Shown piece by piece: positions 8,081-13,952 of a DNA stretch of 15,781 bases. This DNA is from JTS-RE37 sp041743425 (GTDB lineage: Bacteria > Bacteroidota > Bacteroidia > Flavobacteriales > Flavobacteriaceae), in assembly GCA_041743425.1 (NCBI GenBank), contig JBGTMS010000098.1:1-15781 (forward strand), read 5' to 3'. The stretch's first letter is position 1, and every line of letters begins with the position of its first letter. A model generated the notes under the pieces. It ran no database searches, was not told the DNA's origin, and was given only the letters and a program-made list of their open reading frames with translations. The translations under genes and the position numbers were made by a program.

Positions 8081-9775
8081 ATGGATACGATGAATGACGT
8101 GAGCAGAGCGTTGAATTTTATAGAGCACATTATCGAGGAGGACTTGGATTCAGGGCTTTCCCAAGGGGTGTTGCGCTTTCGGTTTCCCCCTGAACCCAAT
8201 GGGTATTTACACATTGGTCATGCCAGTTCCATTTGTCTGAATTTTGGGCTGGGCAAAAGATACAGTGCCCCGGTAAATTTGCGTTTTGATGATACAAACC
8301 CGGCACGGGAAGAGGACGAGTATGTACAGGCTATAAAGAGTGATGTGGAATGGCTTGGTTATCAATGGGATAATGAATGTTATGCATCAGATTATTTTGA
8401 AGAGCTGTACTCATGGGCTGTGAGCTTCATTCAACGAGGCATGGCCTACGTTGACAGTCAGACTTCGGAGGCCATGGCAGTACAGAAGGGAACCCCAATG
8501 GAATCCGGCCGGGACAGCCCTTACAGAGACCGGCCTGTTCAGGAAAATCTGGACCTTTTTGAAGGTATGAAGAATGGCGAATATGCGGAAGGGTCTCATG
8601 TACTCCGGGCCAAAATTGACATGGCAGCAGCGAATATGGTGATGCGCGATCCTATCATGTACCGCGTCCTGAACCGCGCCCACCATCGGACAAATACCGA
8701 TTGGTGTATTTATCCCATGTATGACTGGGCCCATGGGCAAAGCGACTACATTGAGCAGGTAACCCATTCTCTGTGTACACTGGAATTTGCTTCCCACCGC
8801 GAGCTTTATGACTGGTTTCTCGATCAGGTTTGTGAGGCAGGGAAAATCCGTCCGAAGCAAAGAGAATTTGCGCGAAGGAATCTCAGTCATACTATAGTCA
8901 GCAAAAGAAAGTTGCTTCAGTTGGTTGAAGATAAAGTGGTCACAGGATGGGATGACCCTAGAATGCCTACCATTTCGGGTATGCGCAGAAGAGGTTATAC
9001 CCCTTTGTCAATCCGTAACTTTGCTGAGGCCATTGGCATAGCAAAAAGAGAGAATGTTGTAGATATGGCTGCGCTGGAGTTCCACGTACGGGAAGATCTG
9101 AATAAAATAGCGCCACGGGTTATGGTGGTACTAGATCCGGTAAAATTAGTGATAACCAATTATCCTTCTGATCAGGAGGAGTGGCTGGTAGCAGAGAACA
9201 ACCCGGAGGATGAAAATGCCGGAACGCGAATGGTCCCATTTTCCAGGGAACTCTTCATTGAAGATGAGGATTTCAGGGAGGATGCAAATCGGAAATATTT
9301 CAGATTAAAACCGGGAGGTGAAGTTCGACTAAAGAATGGTTATATTGTTAAAGCTGAAAGCGTTAAGAAAGATACCGAAGGGAATATTAAAGAAATTCAT
9401 TGCACCTACGATCCCAATAGCCGAAGCGGTAGCGGATCTGAGGAGAGCCTTAGAAAAGTAAAGGGAACACTTCATTGGGTCTCTATTAGGCATGCCGTAA
9501 AAGTAGAAGTAAGATTGTATGATCGCCTTTTCACGGATCCGACTCCGGATGCTTACAAGGATAGGAATTTCATGGAATTTCTCAATACTGACTCCTTAAA
9601 AGTGATTTTTGGCTACGCTGAGCCCTATATATCAAATATAACGGACGGGACAATTCTTCAGTTTCAACGCCTGGGCTATTTTTGTCTGGATCGAGACAGT
9701 GACAAGGAAAAACTCGTATTCAACAGAACCGTTTCCCTTCGTGATACCTGGGAGAAAATGTCGAACGAAGACTAA
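8081..9775 (+). CDS. glnS: Glutaminyl-tRNA synthetase
   Basis: This class I aminoacyl-tRNA synthetase charges tRNA-Gln with glutamine in the cytoplasm. The product is 564 residues, close to the roughly 555 usual for bacterial GlnRS. The class signature is at residues 38-47 (PEPNGYLHIGH, with HIGH at 44-47), followed by FDDTNP at 69-74. A GlnRS-typical region contains YPMYDWAHGQSDYIE, then the KMSKS-equivalent loop VSKRK at 273-277 and WDDPRMPT at 290-297. The C-terminal anticodon-binding beta-barrels span about 340-545 (DPVKLVITNYP, FSRELFIE, FRLKPGGEVRLKN). All key motifs are intact. The ATG at 8081 is used here; an in-frame ATG at 8090 is an equally workable start, and no Shine-Dalgarno sequence decides between them. 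The gene stands alone on its strand, divergent from the T9SS cassette, and no convincing terminator follows it. Confidence 0.97.
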   Translation: MDTMNDVSRALNFIEHIIEEDLDSGLSQGVLRFRFPPEPNGYLHIGHASSICLNFGLGKRYSAPVNLRFDDTNPAREEDEYVQAIKSDVEWLGYQWDNECYASDYFEELYSWAVSFIQRGMAYVDSQTSEAMAVQKGTPMESGRDSPYRDRPVQENLDLFEGMKNGEYAEGSHVLRAKIDMAAANMVMRDPIMYRVLNRAHHRTNTDWCIYPMYDWAHGQSDYIEQVTHSLCTLEFASHRELYDWFLDQVCEAGKIRPKQREFARRNLSHTIVSKRKLLQLVEDKVVTGWDDPRMPTISGMRRRGYTPLSIRNFAEAIGIAKRENVVDMAALEFHVREDLNKIAPRVMVVLDPVKLVITNYPSDQEEWLVAENNPEDENAGTRMVPFSRELFIEDEDFREDANRKYFRLKPGGEVRLKNGYIVKAESVKKDTEGNIKEIHCTYDPNSRSGSGSEESLRKVKGTLHWVSIRHAVKVEVRLYDRLFTDPTPDAYKDRNFMEFLNTDSLKVIFGYAEPYISNITDGTILQFQRLGYFCLDRDSDKEKLVFNRTVSLRDTWEKMSNED

Positions 9776-10067
9776 ATATACTCCTGATAATATTTTGGCA
9801 AGCCTATTCTTGAGAATTTATGGGCCGTGGAAAGGAATTTCTATCCCGCATCTGATGTTGTGATTCGAATTAAATTTATTTTGATCGAGTTCATAACCAG
9901 CATCGATTAGTAGTACCTTGCCGCAAAGTGTAGTGGCTTGTTATCCCCCCAGTGCTAAGCTTTTCTGAATCGAAAAGACTTCCGGATATTAACCATGTAT
10001 TAACAATCACAAAACAAAAAAAAGTGTATACTTATAGCTTAATGATTTTACTAATTTTAAATAAATT

Positions 10068-10403
10068 ATGATTATGTCAAAAGATAGTGGAAGTGTATTG
10101 TTGGCGCTACTCACCGGAGCGGCCATTGGTGCGGGTATCGGAATACTCTATGCGCCCGATAAAGGGGATAAAACCAGGAAAAGAATCAAGGATAAGGCGC
10201 TGAGCGCGAAGGACGATATTTCGGCCCGTATTTCAAGTGCAACTGATGAACTGGTTAAGACGGCCGATGCCAAAAAGGCAGATTTTGAGCGTAAACTCGA
10301 GGATACCATTTCCAACATGAGTTACAAGGCAGATGATATTATTGTAACTCTGGAAAGAAAGCTCGCCGACCTCAAAAAGAAGAACGCCGAATTTCAAAAG
10401 TAA
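10068..10403 (+). CDS. YtxH-domain small membrane protein
   Basis: The product is 111 residues. A Gly/Ala-rich hydrophobic segment at about 9-29 (LLALLTGAAIGAGIGILYAP) is followed by DKGDKTRKRIKDKA and a long charged, Lys/Asp-rich amphipathic helix or coiled coil to the end. This is the standard YtxH arrangement of one membrane anchor plus a cytoplasmic or periplasmic helix; in other bacteria such proteins are linked to general stress, but the function is not established. An in-frame ATG at 10074 (MSKDSG) resembles the usual start of this family and may be the true one. It is the first gene of a three-gene operon, with the next ATG only 3 bp after its stop. The A+T-rich region just upstream probably holds the promoter, but I see no exact -7 box. 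Confidence 0.88.
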   Translation: MIMSKDSGSVLLALLTGAAIGAGIGILYAPDKGDKTRKRIKDKALSAKDDISARISSATDELVKTADAKKADFERKLEDTISNMSYKADDIIVTLERKLADLKKKNAEFQK

Positions 10404-10406
10404 TTT

Positions 10407-10757
10407 ATGGCTTTTGATGAATTAAAGAACCATTTGTCTGAGGCCGATGCCAGTGTTCGTTCCTACCTTGACAGTAGCAGGGAATATTATAAACTGAGGG
10501 CTTTCAAGTTTATTATGCAGGGTGTCTCGGCTGTCACAAAGGCGCTGCTTATCGGCACTGTGGCTCTGCTTACCTTGCTCTTTCTTTCGTTTGCGGCATC
10601 GTATGGGCTGGGCATCCTTTTGGGAAATTTATTTTATGGTTTCCTGATAATCGGTCTGTTCTATCTGGTGGTTGGGATTATCCTTTACTTTCTCCGACAC
10701 CGGTTGAACAAACCTATTCTGGCTAAATTTTCAGACTTTTATTTTGATGAACTATGA
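10407..10757 (+). CDS. Phage_holin_3_6-like two-helix membrane protein
   Basis: The product is 116 residues: a charged N-terminal helix (residues 1-35, FDELKNHLSEADASVRSYLD), two hydrophobic segments at about 43-65 and 72-95, then a short basic tail (RHRLNKPILAKFSDFYFDEL). This is the layout of the Phage_holin_3_6 family, which despite its name is common as a chromosomal envelope protein in Bacteroidota and other phyla. No phage genes are nearby, so a lysis role is unlikely. It sits between the YtxH-like gene (3 bp upstream) and the small downstream gene, whose ATG overlaps its stop in ATGA, implying coupled translation. The product may act with its neighbours at the inner membrane. Confidence 0.85.
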   Translation: MAFDELKNHLSEADASVRSYLDSSREYYKLRAFKFIMQGVSAVTKALLIGTVALLTLLFLSFAASYGLGILLGNLFYGFLIIGLFYLVVGIILYFLRHRLNKPILAKFSDFYFDEL

Positions 10758-10969
10758 CGCCCAAACGCTATTCTTCTTTTGCTGAAATTGATATGGACTT
10801 AAGAATACTTAAGTTAGAGCAGGAAGTAGATCTTGAAAGTCTGAAGCTGAGCCTTAAGAATTCCAAACAGAGTCTTTATCCAACCAATCTGCTCGGAGGT
10901 TTTGGGGGTATTATACAAAAATTGTTGCTGACACTCCTGGCGAAAAAGTTTTTCAAGAAAATTACGTGA
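10754..10969 (+). CDS. Small protein resembling DUF6327, third gene of the YtxH/holin-like operon
   Basis: The product is 71 residues. The N-terminal part (KRYSSFAEIDMDLRILKLEQEVDLESLKL) is a predicted helix of the kind found in small Bacteroidota proteins that sit next to YtxH and holin-like genes. I believe this family is DUF6327, but the name is from memory and is the least certain part. A Gly-rich, hydrophobic stretch at about 47-63 (LLGGFGGIIQKLLLTLLAKK) could be membrane-associated, and the end is basic (KKFFKKIT). Its ATG overlaps the previous stop by 4 bp. A strong terminator starts 7 bp after its stop, closing the operon. Confidence 0.8.
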   Translation: MTPKRYSSFAEIDMDLRILKLEQEVDLESLKLSLKNSKQSLYPTNLLGGFGGIIQKLLLTLLAKKFFKKIT

Positions 10970-10975
10970 GCCTTT

Positions 10976-11032
10976 AAGTCAAAAAATAAAGACCCCGACC
11001 GGATAACCGGCGGGGTCTTTATTTTTTGACTT
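10976..11032. terminator. Symmetric bidirectional intrinsic terminator
   Basis: The arm at 10976-10997 is perfectly complementary to 11011-11032 (22 bp). After a single bulged A, an inner CCGG/CCGG stem closes an ATAA tetraloop. The GC core (GACCCCG/CGGGGTC) is followed on either strand by TTTATTTTTTG, so the structure has a T-rich tail in both directions. It lies between the convergent DUF6327-like gene (ends 10969) and the SPFH gene (ends 11053) and should terminate both. Confidence 0.93.
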
Positions 11033-11052
11033 TCATGCGATTTTAGAGGGCC

Positions 11053-11982
11053 TTATGATTTTGTATTAGGGGGATTTTGTTTTTTCATAGATTCCCCGAT
11101 CATATTGCTTGCCGTGAACGATGCCACCATATTATTCAACATATCACTGCCCGCCTGCGGGGAATTTGGTAAAAGTATGAGATTGGCATTGGTATGTTCC
11201 CCTATAGACTGCAGGGTGTCATAATGCTGGGTAACGACGATAAGTGCAGACGCTTCCTGGGAATTGATGCCCACTTTGTTAAGCACTTCAACGGATTCTT
11301 CAAGCCCGCGGGCAATTTCCCTTCGCTGATCAGCAATACCTTGACCCTGAAGACGTTTGCTTTCCGCCTCGGCCTTTGCTTTTTCAACTATAAGAATCCT
11401 GGCGGCGTCCCCTTCAAACTGGGCAGCAATCTTTTCCCTCTCTGAAGCATTTATCCTGTTCATTGCCGCTTTTACCTGAGTATCAGGATCAATGTCCGTA
11501 ACCAGCGTTTTTATTATATCGTAGCCATAATCGAGCATGGCTTCCTGTAGTTCTGATTTAACCGCAATGGCGATGTCATCTTTCTTGACGAATACATCAT
11601 CCAATTTCATTTTGGGCACTTCTGCCCTAACCACATCAAAGACATATGAAGTGATCTGGTCGTGAGGATATTCGAGCTTATAAAATGCCTCGTATACTTT
11701 TTCCTTAATAACCACATACTGCACGGAGATTTTTAATTTTACAAAAACATCGTCTCTTGTTTTGGTTTCCACAATCACGTCCAGTTGCTGAATTTTCAGA
11801 CCCAGCCGGGCCGCAATTCGATCAATTAACGGAATTTTTATCTGTAGTCCTGAGTGTCGGATGCTGTTGAATTTACCGAAGCGTTCAATAATTACCGCCG
11901 TTTGCTGTCTTACGGTAAAAAGGGAAGAAAAGAGTATAATAATAGCTAAGAAAATGATAGGTATAAGTAGAAAATCGCCCAT
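11053..11982 (-). CDS. SPFH/Band 7 (stomatin/HIR-like) membrane protein
   Basis: The product is 309 residues. Residues 3-23 form a single hydrophobic anchor (FLLIPIIFLAIIILFSSLFTV). It is followed by the SPFH/Band 7 opening VRQQTAVIIERFGKF, then the conserved TRDDVFVKLKISVQY and DIDPDTQVKAAMNRINASERE, and an Ala/Glu-rich helix rich in AKAEAE (about 185-230) that drives oligomerisation in this family. The C-terminal part (LIVVTQHYDTLQSIGE, then LILLPNSPQ) is reminiscent of plant hypersensitive-induced-reaction and stomatin-like proteins. SPFH proteins assemble ring or cage scaffolds in membrane microdomains; the specific client here is unknown, and no NfeD partner gene is adjacent. It lies 154 bp downstream of gltX on the same strand, so it may be co-transcribed or have its own promoter. 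I see no exact -7 box in the gap. Confidence 0.93.
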   Translation of the reverse strand: MGDFLLIPIIFLAIIILFSSLFTVRQQTAVIIERFGKFNSIRHSGLQIKIPLIDRIAARLGLKIQQLDVIVETKTRDDVFVKLKISVQYVVIKEKVYEAFYKLEYPHDQITSYVFDVVRAEVPKMKLDDVFVKKDDIAIAVKSELQEAMLDYGYDIIKTLVTDIDPDTQVKAAMNRINASEREKIAAQFEGDAARILIVEKAKAEAESKRLQGQGIADQRREIARGLEESVEVLNKVGINSQEASALIVVTQHYDTLQSIGEHTNANLILLPNSPQAGSDMLNNMVASFTASNMIGESMKKQNPPNTKS

Positions 11983-12136
11983 GATAATTTATTTAAGTGA
12001 ATCGTTGAAGATACTAAGTCTTTACCATATGAGTCCGGTTTTTAAGCCAATTGTTACATAACCAACAGCAATCTGGTCCTGAAGCTCACTTTGAGTATGC
12101 CTGACTTTTATCAATTGATGGCATTTAAAGATGTCT

Positions 12137-13669
12137 TCATGTGAGCGCCGCTAGGGCAGCTCCAATTCTTTGAAGACTTGCAGACTTACCTATTACGGCC
12201 ATTATCTCAAAAACGCCGGGACCTTTCATGTCACCCACGAGAACCAACCTTAATGCCGGAAGTATGGTCCCCGAATTCAGACCTGAAGTCAGGGTCCAGT
12301 CTTGTAAGCGATTCTCGAGCGAAGTTTCGGTAAATATATCCATGCTGGCAAGGATTTCAGCCCATTGCGCCAATAAAGCCGGAGTCTCCGACTTCCAATG
12401 GCGTTTAACCGGATTCGCGGCATAAGTGTCCGGTCCCAGAAAAAAGAAGTGCCCTAATTCCCAGAATTCGCTGACAAACGTAGCCCGCGCCTTTATCAAG
12501 CGCACTACCTTCAGGATATAATCCGGATCCAGCAATTCCGAAGGTTCTGCAGTAATGGCGCCGGTAATGGTTAATTTGTCGCGTAGTAAGGGGAGAAATA
12601 AACCGGCCAGCCCGTCATCACTTTGCTGTTGTAGATAATGCTGATTGTACCATTTGGTTTTATCCGGGTCAAACCGGGCGCCGGCCTTATGCACACGGTC
12701 CAGGCTAAAGGCATCTGTGAGTTCCTTTAGGGAAAATATCTCCTGCTCTGTCCCGGGATTCCAGCCGAGCAAGGCAAGAAAATTGACTACTGCGTCCGGA
12801 AAGTATCCAGCCTCGCGATAACCAACAGCTTCATACCAACTCAGCGGAAAGACAGGAAAGCCCAGTTTCTCGCCATCCCGTTTGCTTAGTTTCCCCTTTC
12901 CTTCAGGCTTCATTATCAACGGCAAATGAGCGAATTGTGGCGCTTCCCAGTCAAATGCTTCATATAAAAGCTGATGAAGGGCCAGTGAAGGGAGCCATTC
13001 CTCACCTCTGATAACATGACTTATTTCCATAAGATGGTCATCTACAATATTGGCCAGATGGTAGGTCGGCATCCCGTCACTTTTAAATATCACTTTGTCA
13101 TCCAGCACGTTAGAATCAATTGTGATGCTACCCCTAATGGTATCCTTTAGATTAATTATTTCATTTTCCTGAACCTTAAACCTGATCACATAGGGACTGC
13201 CATTTGCCAAATTTTCCGCTATCCTGATGTCCGGGAGGGAAAGGCTATTGTCAAGCTTCAGCCGATTGTGCCAGTTATACATAAAGGTCTTACCCCGGGA
13301 AGCATGATCAGATCGGTGAAAGTCAAGAGATTCCTGAGTATCGAAGGCATAGTAAGCTTTTCCACGATTTACCAGCTCTAAAGCGTATTCCTGGTACAGG
13401 TGCTGGCGCTCGCTCTGACGATACGGGCCAAAGGGACCGCCGCAATCAGGTCCTTCATCATAGTCTATCCCACACCACCTTAAGGCTTCTATAATATAGT
13501 CTTCAGCCCCTTCAACCCAACGATTCTGATCGGTATCTTCAATTCGCAGGATAAAGTCTCCATGATTTTTTTTGGCGAACAGGTAATTAAATAAAGCGGT
13601 TCGCACACCACCAATATGCAAGGGACCCGTAGGACTGGGCGCAAATCTGACACGAACCTTTTTTATCAT
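12137..13669 (-). CDS. gltX: Glutamyl-tRNA synthetase
   Basis: This class I synthetase attaches glutamate to tRNA-Glu in the cytoplasm. From the chosen ATG the product is 510 residues, a normal length. It opens with KKVRVRFAPSPTGPLHIGG (HIGG at 18-21, the HIGH equivalent), followed by RIEDTD at 42-47, then GMPTYHLANIVDDHLM and VIRGEEWLPS. The KMSKS loop KLSKRDG is at 260-266, and the C-terminal half is the helical anticodon-binding domain. The frame could be extended to a TTG at 13690, but that codon lies inside the promoter -7 box and gives a non-conserved seven-residue extension, so ATG 13669 is the better start. With a complete glnS about 2.4 kb away, the organism need not misacylate tRNA-Gln, so this GluRS is probably discriminating (inference). 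Confidence 0.97.
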   Translation of the reverse strand: MIKKVRVRFAPSPTGPLHIGGVRTALFNYLFAKKNHGDFILRIEDTDQNRWVEGAEDYIIEALRWCGIDYDEGPDCGGPFGPYRQSERQHLYQEYALELVNRGKAYYAFDTQESLDFHRSDHASRGKTFMYNWHNRLKLDNSLSLPDIRIAENLANGSPYVIRFKVQENEIINLKDTIRGSITIDSNVLDDKVIFKSDGMPTYHLANIVDDHLMEISHVIRGEEWLPSLALHQLLYEAFDWEAPQFAHLPLIMKPEGKGKLSKRDGEKLGFPVFPLSWYEAVGYREAGYFPDAVVNFLALLGWNPGTEQEIFSLKELTDAFSLDRVHKAGARFDPDKTKWYNQHYLQQQSDDGLAGLFLPLLRDKLTITGAITAEPSELLDPDYILKVVRLIKARATFVSEFWELGHFFFLGPDTYAANPVKRHWKSETPALLAQWAEILASMDIFTETSLENRLQDWTLTSGLNSGTILPALRLVLVGDMKGPGVFEIMAVIGKSASLQRIGAALAALT

Positions 13670-13687
13670 GGAATTATTTTTCGGGGA

Positions 13688-13695
13688 CAAAGATA
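13688..13695 (-). promoter_or_regulatory. Bacteroidota -7 promoter box of gltX
   Basis: The minus strand reads TATCTTTG, an exact match to the Bacteroidota sigma -7 consensus TAnnTTTG. It ends 18 nt before the ATG at 13669, which predicts a transcription start near 13682 and a short leader of about 12 nt. No clear TTTG at -33 is visible upstream. It supports the ATG at 13669 over the TTG at 13690. Confidence 0.5.
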
Positions 13696-13952
13696 AGAAA
13701 ACTGTTGCCGGGGCGGGGAACAGCAGCAGTATTAAATGGAATTAAAGAGGACCGTGGTGGGATTTGTAAATTATAGCGAATCGACGTATGGAACTGGGTC
13801 ACTGGTTATGTATTCTCTTGAACGTTAGAAAGTAAGCGGCGAGCGTGGGATGGATAAGACGGATATAGTGATAGTCCTTGGACCGTGCATTTTAACAAAT
13901 AATTGAATTTGATATTAAAACTAACAGGTATCTTGTAGAAAATATTCAGAAT

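Noticed and set aside
8411..8890. Minus-strand open frame (159 codons) opposite glnS
   Set aside because: It lies entirely inside the conserved catalytic part of glnS and encodes nothing recognisable.
9960..9977. CTTTTC/GAAAAG inverted repeat after glnS, as a possible terminator
   Set aside because: The stem is only 6 bp and AT-rich, lies about 185 bp after the stop, and has no T-run following it.
10407..10757. Holin-like gene as a sign of a prophage
   Set aside because: No endolysin, integrase or structural phage genes are nearby. The flanking genes are housekeeping or envelope genes, and the family is common on Bacteroidota chromosomes.
13850..13906. Short plus-strand frame starting ATG GAT AAG ACG upstream of the DUF4175 gene
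   Set aside because: It ends after 18 codons, is in a different frame from the DUF4175 gene and has no recognisable product.
13691..13952. gltX/DUF4175 intergenic region as a possible RNA gene
   Set aside because: No cloverleaf, strong hairpin or riboswitch-like structure was seen beyond the gltX -7 box and a weak -7-like box.
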